Assembly: GCA_947626815.1 (NCBI GenBank)
Contig: CANQTN010000008.1
Location: 1 to 57,443, forward strand
Direction of reading: 5' to 3'
Source: an uncultured Clostridia bacterium
Lineage (GTDB): Bacteria; Bacillota; Clostridia; TANB77; CAG-508
DNA length: 57,443 nucleotides
Shown here: piece after piece, positions 1 to 9,302 of the stretch
How positions within the stretch are numbered: position 1 is the stretch's first letter
Layout of the letters: the number at the start of each line of letters is the position of its first letter
Notes under the pieces: model-generated
What the model was told of the DNA's origin: nothing
The model's input: only the letters and a program-made list of their open reading frames with translations
Databases searched by the model: none
Translations under genes and position numbers: made by a program

Positions 1-169
1 GCGTTTTTTTATTTTTTGGTAAATTTTTTATCGTTTAAAATTTTAAAATTACTTTAAATGAGCTTTTAAATGTTTGATAACAAAATGGTACAATCGAATA
101 CGCTCCATTTTGTTGTCAATAGTTGATATTTGACAACAATAAACAGATTAAATGATAACATTTTGGCGC
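1..169. other. Foreign-looking junction DNA interrupting cotJC
   Basis: There is no ORF here. The conserved cotJC reading frame stops matching its family exactly at position 170 and this AT-rich sequence follows. It contains a perfect inverted repeat, TTGTTGTCAA at 110-119 and its complement at 130-139, and two related motifs (CATTTTG next to GATAACA-like sequence) near 77-90 and 150-165. Inverted arms beside an interrupted gene resemble the end of an integrated element, such as a recombinase attachment site. The rest of the element would lie left of the window. That is inference. Confidence 0.45.
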
Positions 170-367
170 TCATTCTTCTGTACCAATATCATTTAAGATA
201 GCTTTTGATTTTTGGTCTGGCATACCAAATCTTTGAGATAAATACCTTAAAGAAGCAGCTAATTCGCCATCTGGTCCACCATATTGAGATAAAATAACCT
301 TTGCAAGTTTTGGATCTGTGCACTTTATATTAACTGGATATTGCAATGTTTTATTATAAGTCCACAT
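170..367 (-). pseudogene. cotJC: Spore coat protein CotJC, N-terminal fragment (manganese-catalase family)
   Basis: The 65 residues match the N-terminus of CotJC, a manganese-catalase-like coat protein of about 190 residues. They start MWTYNKTLQYPVN and include the family blocks ISQYGGPDGELAASLRYL-like and DIGTEE. In the family DIGTEE is followed by LGHLEM, which carries metal ligands. Here it is followed at once by TGA and unrelated sequence, so about two thirds of the protein is missing. The ATG overlaps the cotJB stop codon as TAATG, and GGGGG lies upstream. The break is not at a CGG codon, so it differs from the frameshifts elsewhere in the window. It looks like an element insertion or an assembly edge. 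Confidence 0.85.
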
Positions 368-726
368 TAATAATTCCCCCTTTCCCATGGCCATGGTTCT
401 TCTAACCATCTCCACTTGTTACAAGGGTACTTAATGGTAAGAGGACCATATACTTTTTGGTATTTATCTTTTAAATCCTTTAATTCTTTGCAATACTTCT
501 TATGCAAGCAAAGAGCTTTCATGTCATCTGGATGAGTATCTAAATATAATGCCAATTCAACAATAGCAAAATCATAAGATCTTATTTGATTTATCATTCT
601 TCTTCTTTCATCACTATCGTTTCTTCTTTCATTTTCACAGCCACATTCATTATCATTATTTGATGTCATCATTAATTCATCAGAATTATTTTCACATCCA
701 CAATTTCTATTTTCGTCTACTGACAT
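367..726 (-). CDS. cotJB: Spore coat protein CotJB
   Basis: The C-terminal ~80 residues are a CotJB domain: INQIRSYDFAIVELALYLD near the middle, then KYGPL-like YGPLTIKYP and the closing EEPWPWE. The first ~40 residues are a Cys/Asn/Glu-rich extension (NCGCENN, ECGCENE) that ordinary CotJB proteins of about 85-90 residues lack. CotJB belongs to the spore inner coat and is made in the mother cell. The start overlaps the end of cotJA by 10 nt and the stop overlaps the cotJC start by 1 nt, so the three genes form a tight operon. Confidence 0.93.
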   Translation of the reverse strand: MSVDENRNCGCENNSDELMMTSNNDNECGCENERRNDSDERRRMINQIRSYDFAIVELALYLDTHPDDMKALCLHKKYCKELKDLKDKYQKVYGPLTIKYPCNKWRWLEEPWPWERGNY

Positions 727-1070
727 TTATTGCACCCCTTTCCAATTTCATTACTTCTTTTTAGATATTCATATTCTTCCATAGATTGGCCTGGAACATA
801 GGGACTTACTAATTCTGGAAATATAGTTCCCATTTTCAAGCCAACAGATGGTATAAATGTTTTATCCATATATTGATATGGTACATAACTTTGTGCTAAC
901 ATTGGATCTTCTGGAAAAACATTTCTTTCTTCATCAAATCCACAGCTACAATTGTCATAATAATCTTCATAAGAGATAACATCTTTACATTTATTTTCTA
1001 TAATGTCATCTTGTAATTTACAATTATTATTATAACTATTATTCATACAATAACATCTTCTTTTAAACAT
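717..1070 (-). CDS. cotJA: Spore coat-associated protein CotJA
   Basis: The C-terminal half carries the CotJA signature: AQSYVPYQ, then FIPSVGLKMGTIFPELVSPY and PGQSMEEYEY. The N-terminal ~50 residues are rich in Cys and Asn (RRCYCMNNSYNNNC), as in the CotJB neighbour, and may support coat cross-linking. The start is well set by AAAGGAGG seven bases before the ATG. It is the first gene of cotJABC and would be expressed in the mother cell during sporulation. I did not find a convincing sigma-E promoter by eye. Confidence 0.93.
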   Translation of the reverse strand: MFKRRCYCMNNSYNNNCKLQDDIIENKCKDVISYEDYYDNCSCGFDEERNVFPEDPMLAQSYVPYQYMDKTFIPSVGLKMGTIFPELVSPYVPGQSMEEYEYLKRSNEIGKGCNKCQ

Positions 1071-1187
1071 TTTTCTTCCTCCTTTATTATTATAATATGA
1101 ATAATTTAGCCAAATGACACTTTATGACATTATATATATAAATCGAAAATGTATCATTTTCAATGATTACTTTCTTAGAATATAAAA

Positions 1188-1226
1188 ATATAAAAAGCCT
1201 AAGATGTTATATCTTAAGCTTTTTAT
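1188..1226 (-). terminator. Rho-independent terminator after the DUF308 gene
   Basis: On the minus strand, AAAAGCTTAAGAT pairs with ATCTTAGGCTTTTT around a short loop and ends in a T-run, just after the stop codon of the gene at 1233-1763. A copy of the post-terminator hairpin repeat follows at about 1147-1187. Confidence 0.85.
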
Positions 1227-1232
1227 ATTAAT

Positions 1233-1763
1233 TTAATCTAAATAATTTTCTATTTTTTTTATAAATATCATATTTTCAATTATATCAATAATTCCATATG
1301 ATATTATAATTGCTCCTACTATTTGCAACATAGCTCCATTATTTACTAATATGTATATTCCACCTACTATCATTATAATTGATAATATTAGTGTTAAAAA
1401 CCATAACCTAGATTTATAATCTTTCCATACTATCGTGGTTTGTAAATCCATAATACCACTATATATAATCCAAATAGCAATTACTATTCTAAATAATGAA
1501 AAAATTATATTTGCACAAAACATAATAATAATTCCTGTTATTATTGCAACAATTGAAATTGCTAGTAAATAATTATCAGTTTTGCCAGATGCAAAATAAT
1601 CAATGCCTTTTAAAAGTCCCATTAAAATACAAATTGTTCCTAATATAATTGAAATTACTGACATTATAGTATCTGGTCTAGCTATTAACATTATTCCAAA
1701 TATTACAAACAAAATAGAAATAATAATGTCTGTCCAACTTGATCTTTTAAAAATTTTTTCCAT
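1233..1763 (-). CDS. DUF308 (HdeD-like) six-helix membrane protein
   Basis: The protein has 176 residues, almost all hydrophobic, in six evenly spaced transmembrane helices with the repeated small-residue pattern of the DUF308/HdeD family (for example LLIARPDTIMSVISIILG). HdeD relatives are linked to acid resistance in enterobacteria, but in Firmicutes the role is unknown. The gene starts 12 nt after rpmF (L32) and is probably co-transcribed with it, which is an unusual partner. Confidence 0.8.
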   Translation of the reverse strand: MEKIFKRSSWTDIIISILFVIFGIMLIARPDTIMSVISIILGTICILMGLLKGIDYFASGKTDNYLLAISIVAIITGIIIMFCANIIFSLFRIVIAIWIIYSGIMDLQTTIVWKDYKSRLWFLTLILSIIMIVGGIYILVNNGAMLQIVGAIIISYGIIDIIENMIFIKKIENYLD

Positions 1764-1774
1764 ATCATTACCTC

Positions 1775-1966
1775 TTATACATTTTCAGTTTCTTTTTTAG
1801 CAATGATTTCATTTCCATCATAATAACCACAATTTTTGCAAACTCTATGTGGCATTACTGGCTCATGACAATGTGGACAAGTTGAAATTGTTGGTTTTTC
1901 TTTTTTCCATGTTGATCTTTTTGAATGTGTTCTTGCTTTTGACCATCTTCTTTTTGGTTGTGCCAT
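1775..1966 (-). CDS. rpmF: 50S ribosomal protein L32
   Basis: The 63-residue protein begins with AQPKRRWSKARTHSKR, the basic N-terminus of L32, and carries a four-cysteine zinc ribbon (CPHC ... CKNC) followed by GYYDG. It is a component of the large ribosomal subunit. The start codon is preceded by AAGGAGGGATATAA. The Cys+ form suggests the zinc-replete paralogue. The DUF308 gene follows directly. Confidence 0.96.
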   Translation of the reverse strand: MAQPKRRWSKARTHSKRSTWKKEKPTISTCPHCHEPVMPHRVCKNCGYYDGNEIIAKKETENV

Positions 1967-2091
1967 TTATATCCCTCCTTGCTTTAGATATGTTTATATA
2001 TCTATTCAATTTTTTATTGTTTTAATCACTATAAAATTATACTAGTATTTTACTTTTTTGTCAATACTTATGTAAGTAATATTCTTTCAAC

Positions 2092-2281
2092 TTACAGCTT
2101 ACTGGTACAAATAGTCAAAGATAATATATTATTTATTTGTAACTCCCAACTGCATACAGATTGTACCTAAAATTTTATAATAAATTATAAAATTTTATTA
2201 ACAAGCTGTACTTTGTTGGTCCCCCCGAATTGTTACTGCATAAATAATATATTATCTTTGATCATTTGTACCAAACTGTAA
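2092..2281 (+). repeat. Palindromic repeat family A, copy 1
   Basis: This element of about 190 bp has terminal inverted repeats (TTACAG...GGTACAAAT...CAAAGATAATATATT and complement). Inside the ends, short matching arms let the whole element fold as one hairpin: GTAAC/GTTAC, CCAAC/GTTGG, TACAG/CTGTA, then an AT-rich stem. An unpaired asymmetric loop containing TCCCCCCGAATT lies on one side only. Four further copies occur at 8331, 21013, 28978 and 32218. It lies between rpmF and the DUF5662 gene. It has no coding capacity and is MITE-like. Confidence 0.93.
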
Positions 2282-2318
2282 TTTCAACTGAATAATAATC
2301 AGACTTTTTTATTTTTAA

Positions 2319-2861
2319 TTATAAATTAACATTGTCATTATATAATTTTTTTATATTTTTCTTAGTTAATGTTTTATTTAAGCCATTTTCTGAAACTTCT
2401 GTCATAACAGCTGTAACAAAATTTCTTATTTTTGGATTCATTTCCATTTTATCTCTTTCCTTTTCCCAATACAATAATTGATATTCTTTTGTCCAATTTT
2501 TACCTTGATAAACAATACCTGCTGCTAATTTATCACAAATCATTTCTGCTGCATATTTATATGGTATTACAGGTGTTGGTTCTGGTGCTAGATGATCTAC
2601 CCAATATTCTGTATGGTGTTTATTTCTGCCTTTATGATGTAGCCAAGCTTCTGAATATCCATTAGCTTTCTTTTCTCCTGTTATTGGAGAACATGTTCCT
2701 GTATAATAATTAACACTTGCTTTAAATTCTGTTATAGAATATTTTGATAAATCATGTACTAATCCTCTCCATGGTTCTCCTATTTTACAACATAATTTAA
2801 ATACAACCCATTTATGATGTGTAATTAATTTAAAGTGTTTAATCGCTTTTATTAGTTTCAT
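2319..2861 (-). CDS. DUF5662 family protein
   Basis: The protein of about 180 residues matches DUF5662, a small family common in Clostridia and their phages. Conserved histidine blocks are visible: THHKWVVFKLC near the start, GLVHDLSKYS, then WLHHKGRNKHHTEYW, and AAEMICDKLAAG. The H/HD pattern suggests a metal-binding HD-like hydrolase, but no activity is known. I prefer the ATG at 2861 to the upstream GTG because GAGGTGG sits at good spacing before it. It stands alone between repeat A copy 1 and the divergent asnB. Confidence 0.8.
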   Translation of the reverse strand: MKLIKAIKHFKLITHHKWVVFKLCCKIGEPWRGLVHDLSKYSITEFKASVNYYTGTCSPITGEKKANGYSEAWLHHKGRNKHHTEYWVDHLAPEPTPVIPYKYAAEMICDKLAAGIVYQGKNWTKEYQLLYWEKERDKMEMNPKIRNFVTAVMTEVSENGLNKTLTKKNIKKLYNDNVNL

Positions 2862-2983
2862 CCTTTCCACCTCATAATTGTAGTCTACTACAATTTTTTT
2901 TCAAAATCAACAATTAAATTACTTTTGTTTCATTTTTTAATTTTCAGCATATACTATAAAAAACAAAAAATGGAGGTTTATTT

Positions 2984-4835
2984 ATGTGTGGAATTGTTGG
3001 ATTTACGACTTTTCAAAAAAAATATGATAATAAAAAAGAAATTTTGTCTGCTATGTCTGAGACTTTGTCAAAACGAGGACCTGATGAAAGCAACCATTAT
3101 ATTTCAGATAACATATGTTTAGGTCATCGCAGATTAGTTATTGTAGATAAAGAACATGGCAAACAGCCAATGAGTAGATCATATAAAAATAGTGTATATA
3201 CTATAATCTACAATGGGCAATTATATAATTCATCAGAAATTAGAAAACAATTAATAGAAAACTATCATTATGAATTTCAAGGATATAGTGATACAGAAGT
3301 TATATTAAAGGCATATATTCAATGGGGTTCTAGTATAATTTCTAAATTTAATGGTATTTTTAGTTTTGCTATATGGGATGAAAATAAAAAGGAATTATTT
3401 TTAGCAAGAGATCATTTTGGAATAAAACCACTTTATTATACTATTATTAATAAAGAAATTATCTTTTCATCTGAAATAAAGGCTATTTTAAAATATCCAA
3501 ATGTCAAATTAGAATTAGACAGTCAAGGAATATCTGAATTGTTTGGTATTGGTCCTGCACATACGCCAGGTACTAGTGTTTTTAAAAATATTTATGAAAT
3601 TAAACCTGCTCATTTTGCTATATTCAATGAAAGTGGTTTTACTACTCAAAAATATTGGGAATTAAAAAGCAACGAACATACTGATAATTTTGAACAAACT
3701 TGTAAAAAAATAGAAAATTTATTAAGTGATTCTATTCACAAGCAGCTTGTATCTGATGTACCTTTATGCTGTTTACTTTCTGGCGGTTTAGATTCTAGTA
3801 TTATCACAGCCTATGCAAGTAATTATTACAAGGAAAATAAATTACCACCTTTAGAAACTTATTCTATAGATTACGTAGATAATGATAAAAATTTTGTAAA
3901 AAGTGATTTTCAGCCAAATTCTGATAAATATTATATTGATATTATGAAAAATAAATTCAATACTAATCATCATAACATTATAATAGATACACCCGAACTT
4001 GCCAAAGCACTTGAAGATGCTATGATTGCTAGAGATTTTCCTGGTATGGCTGATGTTGATTCTTCTCTTTTGTTATTTTGTAAATATGTAAAAAATGGTG
4101 CTACTGTTGCACTTTCTGGCGAATGTTCTGATGAAATTTTTGGAGGTTATCCTTGGTTTTTTAGAGAAGATGCTTTAAATAGTAATACTTTTCCTTGGTC
4201 AATTGCACTTCAAGAACGTCAAAAACTATTAAATCCTATTATATCTTCTAAAGTTAATTTAAAAGAATATATTGATTATCGTTACTATGAATCTTTGAAA
4301 AATGTAGAAATATTACCTTCAGATAGTAAAGAAACAGCAGAAAAAAGAAAAATATCATATTTAACTATAAACTGGTTTATGCAAACTCTTTTAGATCGTT
4401 CTGATAGAATGTCCATGTATAATGGTTTGGAGCTTCGTGTTCCTTTATGTGATTATAGATTAGTTCAATATTTATGGAATATTCCTTGGGAATGGAAAGC
4501 TTTAAATGGTAGAGAAAAAGGATTGCTTCGTTATGTTTGTAAAGATTTATTGCCAAAAGAAATTGTAGATAGGAAAAAATCTCCTTATCCTAAAACTCAT
4601 AATCCTACTTATTTAAAAGTTGTAAAAGAAATGCTTACTAATATTATGAAAGATAAAAATGCTCCTATTAATGATTTATTAAATAAAGATTATATTTTAG
4701 ATATTTTAGAAACAAATGGCTCTGCTTTTACTAGACCTTGGTTTGGTCAGTTGATGACTCGGACCTCAGCTTATGGCATATCTTTGTCAAGTAAACATGT
4801 GGCTTGAGAAATATCAACCTAAAATAAAAATATAA
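2984..4835 (+). CDS. asnB: Asparagine synthase (glutamine-hydrolysing), completed by a +1 shift at CGG
   Basis: The enzyme makes asparagine from aspartate, ATP and glutamine. Residue Cys2 (MCGIVGF) is the glutaminase nucleophile of the N-terminal Ntn domain. The synthase domain carries the PP-loop LLSGGLDSS near residue 265. A good SD (ATGGAGG) precedes the ATG. The zero frame continues 17 nonsense residues to a stop at 4807. At 4760-4762 the zero-frame codon is CGG (ATG ACT CGG). Skipping the C gives TGPQLMAYL and WLEKY, the normal AsnB C-terminus, ending at a TAA at 4833-4835 for about 616 residues. So the true gene probably runs to 4835 and needs +1 frameshifting. Confidence 0.93.
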
Positions 4836-4931
4836 TTTTTTCTAATTATTTTAATAAAAAAATTTTTTTTGTGCATAATAATATTATAAAATTATTAAAT
4901 TAGTAATAAATTACTAAGATTGGAGTTATTT

Positions 4932-5369
4932 ATGGAAAATCAAAATTTAAATGTTTTAGATGAAGTAAATAAAGGTGCTACAATGGGAATGGATGCAATT
5001 TCATTTGTATCTGAAAAAGTTTCTGATGATAATGAATTTAAAAATGTTTTAAATACAGAATATAATAAATATGAAAAAATTTCGCAAAGAGTTAATGAAT
5101 TATATTCTAATTATAGTAGTAAAGAACCTCATGAAACTAATGCAATGAATAAAATGATGACATGGTATGGAATTCAAATGAAAACGATGACTGATGATAC
5201 TACTTCTAAATTATCTGAATTGTTAATGCAAGGCACTAATATGGGAATTATAGAAGGTAGACGTTTATTAAATCAAAATTCTCAAATAGCACCAGATGTA
5301 AAAAATATCTTAAATGATTTTGTAGTTATGCAAGAAGATAGTGTTGAAACACTAAAAAAATATTTATAA
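4932..5369 (+). CDS. Conserved hypothetical helical protein, possibly ferritin-like
   Basis: The 145-residue protein is all-helical by pattern, with acidic and hydrophobic heptads. It has a motif run MNKMMTWYGIQMKTMTD and later QGTNMGIIEGRRLLNQ that I recognise only as recurring in clostridial hypothetical proteins. The many Met, Glu and His residues recall ferritin-like four-helix bundles, but I cannot place metal ligands. The ATG at 4932 is chosen because TTGGAG lies at correct spacing. An upstream in-frame TTG at 4920 overlaps that SD. No signal peptide is seen. Confidence 0.7.
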   Translation: MENQNLNVLDEVNKGATMGMDAISFVSEKVSDDNEFKNVLNTEYNKYEKISQRVNELYSNYSSKEPHETNAMNKMMTWYGIQMKTMTDDTTSKLSELLMQGTNMGIIEGRRLLNQNSQIAPDVKNILNDFVVMQEDSVETLKKYL

Positions 5370-5375
5370 AATTTA

Positions 5376-5403
5376 TTTGCTCCTTTACAAAAAGGAGCTT
5401 TAC
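5376..5403 (+). terminator. Probable terminator after the 4932 gene
   Basis: GCTCCTTT, a short AC-AA loop, and AAAGGAGC form a stem seven bases past the stop codon, followed by TTTACTTATTT. The T-run is imperfect. Confidence 0.6.
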
Positions 5404-5576
5404 TTATTTATATTCTAGGAAAGTCATCATTAAAAATCATCTATACATTTAACAATTTTGTTTTAAAATTAAATTTTATATTTATTTGTAAAATTACTAG
5501 ACATTTTTGGTAATTTTGTGTTATTATAATATAGCAATGAACTATTTAATATATTTGATGGAGGATAAAGAATATC

Positions 5577-5993
5577 ATGAAAATAAGAAAAATAATTTTT
5601 ATTTTAGCTATTATATTATTCTTAATAGGATTTAATTTTTGTTATGCTGTTGATTTAAACACAACAGATGATACTGATTTAAGATCAAGCAACTCTAGTC
5701 AAAATAGAAATTCTGATAACGAAGAAAATGAAAATAATACAGATTCTGATGATGAAGAAGATAATACTACATATGGTAGCAATGTAGCTTCTAGCTATAA
5801 TAATAATGATGATGAAACAGACACTTACAATGATGAATTTAACACCTCTAATTTACCTACAACAGTAAGTAGTGTAAGTTCAGGTTCTGATTCATCCTTA
5901 ACCCTCTCAACTATACTTAATATATTATTAATCGTAATTGGAATATTATTAATATTATTATCTATTGCAATTTTAATTAGATTAAAAAAATAA
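5577..5993 (+). CDS. Small surface protein: signal peptide, acidic linker, C-terminal membrane helix
   Basis: The 138 residues divide into an N-terminal signal or anchor (KIRKIIFILAIILFLIGF, ending near CYA), a ~75-residue linker rich in Asp, Asn, Ser and Glu with no hydrophobic core, and a C-terminal transmembrane helix (residues ~112-135) with a short RLKK tail. The linker should lie outside the cell. The family is not recognised. GGAGG is 13 bases upstream of the ATG. The next gene has the same layout, so the two may be related in role. Confidence 0.65.
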   Translation: MKIRKIIFILAIILFLIGFNFCYAVDLNTTDDTDLRSSNSSQNRNSDNEENENNTDSDDEEDNTTYGSNVASSYNNNDDETDTYNDEFNTSNLPTTVSSVSSGSDSSLTLSTILNILLIVIGILLILLSIAILIRLKK

Positions 5994-6020
5994 AAATTCT
6001 CATTTAAGAGAATTTTTTCA
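5993..6020 (+). terminator. Terminator after the 5577 gene
   Basis: AAAATTCTC and GAGAATTTTTT form a perfect stem directly overlapping the stop codon region, with a T-run. A second, longer hairpin follows at 6045-6106. Confidence 0.8.
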
Positions 6021-6044
6021 TATTATAGAAAAGTCATTATAATA

Positions 6045-6106
6045 TGCGGAATTAACATTTTCTTAAAAGTTTTGCTTTTTAGAAAATGTTAATTCTGTTT
6101 TTTTAT
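6045..6106 (+). terminator. Second, strong hairpin terminator
   Basis: CGGAATTAACATTTTCT pairs with AGAAAATGTTAATTCTG over 16 base pairs, with an A/T-rich loop containing AAAGTTTTGCTTTT, followed by TTTTTTTA. It isolates the 5577 and 6224 genes from each other. Confidence 0.85.
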
Positions 6107-6223
6107 TTGAAATTTTTACTAAGTATATTTTTCTTATTTTAAAAAATAATATTAATAGTATTTTAATTTTCATATTAAGTATGAAAATTTATTATTGATT
6201 TTATAAAATAGGAGGATAACTTT

Positions 6224-6694
6224 ATGTACAAAAAATTATTAATCAGTTTTATCATTCTTGCCATAGCTATCTTTTCTTTTTCCTCATGTTTTGCTAATAA
6301 TGATGGTATGAAAGATGCAGCAAATGCTGTTAGAAACGTAGTTGGTGATGCTGAAAATGCTGTTGAAGATGCTGCTAGAGATGTTTCAAATACTTCAAAA
6401 GATGCAACAAATAATGTAGAAAATGGTATGAATAATATTGGAAATACTATGATGGAAAATGGTGATAATAATAATACAAAAAAAGATACTAATAATGATA
6501 CAACTGCAAGAACAATGACAAATGATAATTATAATGCTACTAGAACAGCTGCAACAAATTCCAATACTTTTTTGGGAATGAATGCAACAGCTTGGACTTG
6601 GCTTATTTTAGGAATTGCAGCTATTGCTATCATAGCTCTAGTATGGTATTATTCAATGCAAATTCGTTCTTCTAATTATGACCATAATGATTAA
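6224..6694 (+). CDS. Small secreted/membrane protein with Ala/Asn/Asp helical repeats
   Basis: An N-terminal signal peptide ends near residue 25 (FSFSSCFAN). It is followed by imperfect 11-14-residue repeats of the form A-A-R-x-V-x-D-A-x-N-A-V (residues 28-75), which should form amphipathic helices like late-embryogenesis or apolipoprotein-type repeats. Then come an Asn/Thr-rich stretch and a C-terminal helix (TAWTWLILGIAAIAIIALVWYY). The family is not recognised. AGGAGG lies seven bases before the ATG. The design parallels the upstream protein. Confidence 0.65.
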   Translation: MYKKLLISFIILAIAIFSFSSCFANNDGMKDAANAVRNVVGDAENAVEDAARDVSNTSKDATNNVENGMNNIGNTMMENGDNNNTKKDTNNDTTARTMTNDNYNATRTAATNSNTFLGMNATAWTWLILGIAAIAIIALVWYYSMQIRSSNYDHND

Positions 6695-6702
6695 AAATGG
6701 TG

Positions 6703-6750
6703 TAAGTAAAAGGTTGCTAAAATTATTAAACAGCCTTTTACTTCTTTTAT
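6703..6750 (+). terminator. Terminator after the 6224 gene
   Basis: AAGTAAAAGG(T)TG pairs with CAGCCTTTTACTT across a loop of about 16 bases, followed by CTTTTATT. Confidence 0.8.
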
Positions 6751-6753
6751 TAA

Positions 6754-6782
6754 TTGCCTTTTAATATACAATATGCTATAAT
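6754..6782 (+). promoter_or_regulatory. Sigma-A promoter of smpB
   Basis: TTGCCT at 6754-6759, a 17-base spacer, and TATAAT at 6777-6782, about 50 bases upstream of the smpB ATG. Confidence 0.7.
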
Positions 6783-6834
6783 AAGAAAAATATATTGAAA
6801 GGAGATTTAGTCTTAGACTAATAAAACTATATTT

Positions 6835-7287
6835 ATGAATATAAAATTAATTGCTAAAAATCCAACTGCATATTATAATTATAACATTGAAGATAAAATT
6901 GAAACAGGAATAGTATTATCTGGAACTGAAATAAAATCTATTAGATTAGGAAAAGTAAATTTAAAAGATTCTTATTCTTACATAAAAAATGGTGAACTTT
7001 TTATATCTAGTATGCATATTAGTCCATATGAACATGGTAATATTTTTAATAAAAATCCCCTACGTGATAGAAAACTCTTATTACACAAAAAAGAAATATA
7101 TAAATTGCTTGGTATGACTAAGCAAAAAGGATATAGTTTAATTCCTATTAGTATATATTTTAAAGGAAGTTTTGTAAAAGTAGAATTAGGTATTGGTAAA
7201 GGGAAAAAATTATATGATAAACGTCAAGATTTAGCAAAAAAAGATGCTGAAATGAAAATTAGAAAAGCTACTAAAGAGCTTTTCTAA
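6835..7287 (+). CDS. smpB: SsrA-binding protein SmpB
   Basis: SmpB binds tmRNA and delivers it to stalled ribosomes for trans-translation. The 150 residues carry the family blocks: [11 protein letters not shown], [42 protein letters not shown] and the basic C-terminal tail [15 protein letters not shown]. Family length is normal. No ssrA gene is adjacent. The gene converges on fba with only 5 bases between stop codons and no clear terminator. In a genome where CGG codons perturb translation, ribosome rescue may be especially important (inference). Confidence 0.95.
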   Translation: MNIKLIAKNPTAYYNYNIEDKIETGIVLSGTEIKSIRLGKVNLKDSYSYIKNGELFISSMHISPYEHGNIFNKNPLRDRKLLLHKKEIYKLLGMTKQKGYSLIPISIYFKGSFVKVELGIGKGKKLYDKRQDLAKKDAEMKIRKATKELF

Positions 7288-7292
7288 AACTT

Positions 7293-8264
<972 letters not shown>

Positions 8265-8330
8265 TTATTTCTATTTGTAATATATGTCAAGACTTTGTTA
8301 AAATAAAAAGCTAACTTTCCGTTACAGTTA

Positions 8331-8516
8331 ATTGGTTAATGGTACAAATGGTCAAAGATAATATATTATTTATGCAGTAACAATTCGGGGGGACCAACAA
8401 AGTACATATTGTTAATAAAATTTTATAATTTATTATAAAATTTTAGGTATAATCTGTATGCAGTTGGGAGTTACAAATAAATAATATATTATCTTTGACC
8501 ATTTGTACCATTGAGC
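8331..8516 (-). repeat. Palindromic repeat family A, copy 2
   Basis: This copy is in the reverse orientation (GGGGGG on the plus strand at about 8387). The terminal repeat is TTAATGGTACAAATGGTCAAAG and its complement. The internal arms and the one-sided C-rich loop are the same as in copy 1. It lies upstream of fba and downstream of the DUF1540 gene. Confidence 0.93.
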
Positions 8517-8528
8517 AGTGAAAAGATC

Positions 8529-8696
8529 TTATTCCTCTTCATATTTATAACTTGCACACATAGATTCATCTGGATTTTTAGTATCTACATTTTCCATTGG
8601 TGCAACTTGTATTGCTTCTAACATACATTTTTTCTTTTCACAATTATTATATAAACAACTTGAAACTGTACAATTAATTTTTTGATTTGCGTCCAT
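8529..8696 (-). CDS. DUF1540 small cysteine-rich protein
   Basis: This 55-residue protein matches DUF1540: INCTVSSCLYNN near the start, KKKCMLEAIQV in the middle and a final MCASYKYEEE. The family pattern is a set of cysteines (five seen here) that probably bind metal, and such proteins are common in spore-forming Clostridia. TTGGAGG sits 7 bases before the ATG. It lies just past repeat A copy 2 and downstream of the peroxiredoxin tail, with about 120 bases between. Confidence 0.8.
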   Translation of the reverse strand: MDANQKINCTVSSCLYNNCEKKKCMLEAIQVAPMENVDTKNPDESMCASYKYEEE

Positions 8697-8815
8697 ATTA
8701 TACCTCCAAAAAATAAATTTTTATTTATATAATAATTATTATTCCTCTTTTTTAGCTTAATATTCAATAAAATTTATATTTTATTGTTCTTATATTTTTA
8801 CTCTAAAAAAATATA

Positions 8816-9248
8816 TTACTTTCCTTCAATGCATTTTTTGGGTGGCTTTTTAAAGCTTAAATACCAACTAATACCATTCTTATTTTTTTCAATTTCTTCA
8901 TTTCTGGTCTGTAATGCTTCAAATGTCTGTGGTGGTGGTATAATAACTGGTTGATTTGGCATCCAGTTGGCTGCTGTTGAACCGTTTAGCACAATCTGCC
9001 ATTTGTAATGCTTGAATAATTCTAATAATTTCTGGTATAAATCTTCCTACATTTAATGGATAAATCAAAATTGTTCTAACTATTCCTTTATCATCAATAA
9101 CAAATACATTTCTAACTGTTTCTGTATTACTAATATCATTTGAAATCATACCATATCTTCTTGCAATTTCACCATTTCTATCTGCAATAATTGGAAAAGA
9201 AATTTTAATTCCTGTTTTGCAATAAATGTCATATATCCATGCTAAATG
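8816..9248 (-). pseudogene. Peroxiredoxin (1-Cys/Prx6-like), 3' part, separated by the 5.93-kb element
   Basis: Reading from the junction at 9246, the frame gives HLAWIYDIYC, GIKISFPIIADRNG, RRYGMIS, NTETVRNVFVIDDKG and YPLNVGRFIPEI, all Prx6-class blocks. At 8982-8984 the zero-frame codon is CGG (GCT AAA CGG). Skipping the C restores the normal tail GSTAANWMPNQPVIIPPP, ending at the TAA at 8816-8818. Without the shift a stop comes at 8919. The 5' part, with the start codon and catalytic Cys, is at 15180-15431 in the same phase. Precise removal of the element would give about 226 residues, the family length. Confidence 0.9.
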
Positions 9249-9271
9249 TGAGGCGTTACTAATGTTACCAA
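9246..9271 (-). other. Left attachment half-site of the element
   Basis: Plus-strand ATG (minus CAT) at 9246-9248 is the bases shared with the right junction. GTTACCAA at 9264-9271 is the outer arm. It is the inverted counterpart of TTGGTAAC at 15158-15165, at nearly the same distance (15 versus 14 bases) from the CAT. Joined, the two arms form a dyad of about 48 bp, the usual size of a large-serine-recombinase attP. Confidence 0.75.
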
Positions 9272-9302
9272 TATAATTTTAACTATGCACTTTCAATTAA
9301 AT

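Noticed and set aside
170..367. cotJC truncation as one more CGG frameshift
   Set aside because: The break is at GAA TGA with no CGG, and no +1 or -1 reading restores the family sequence.
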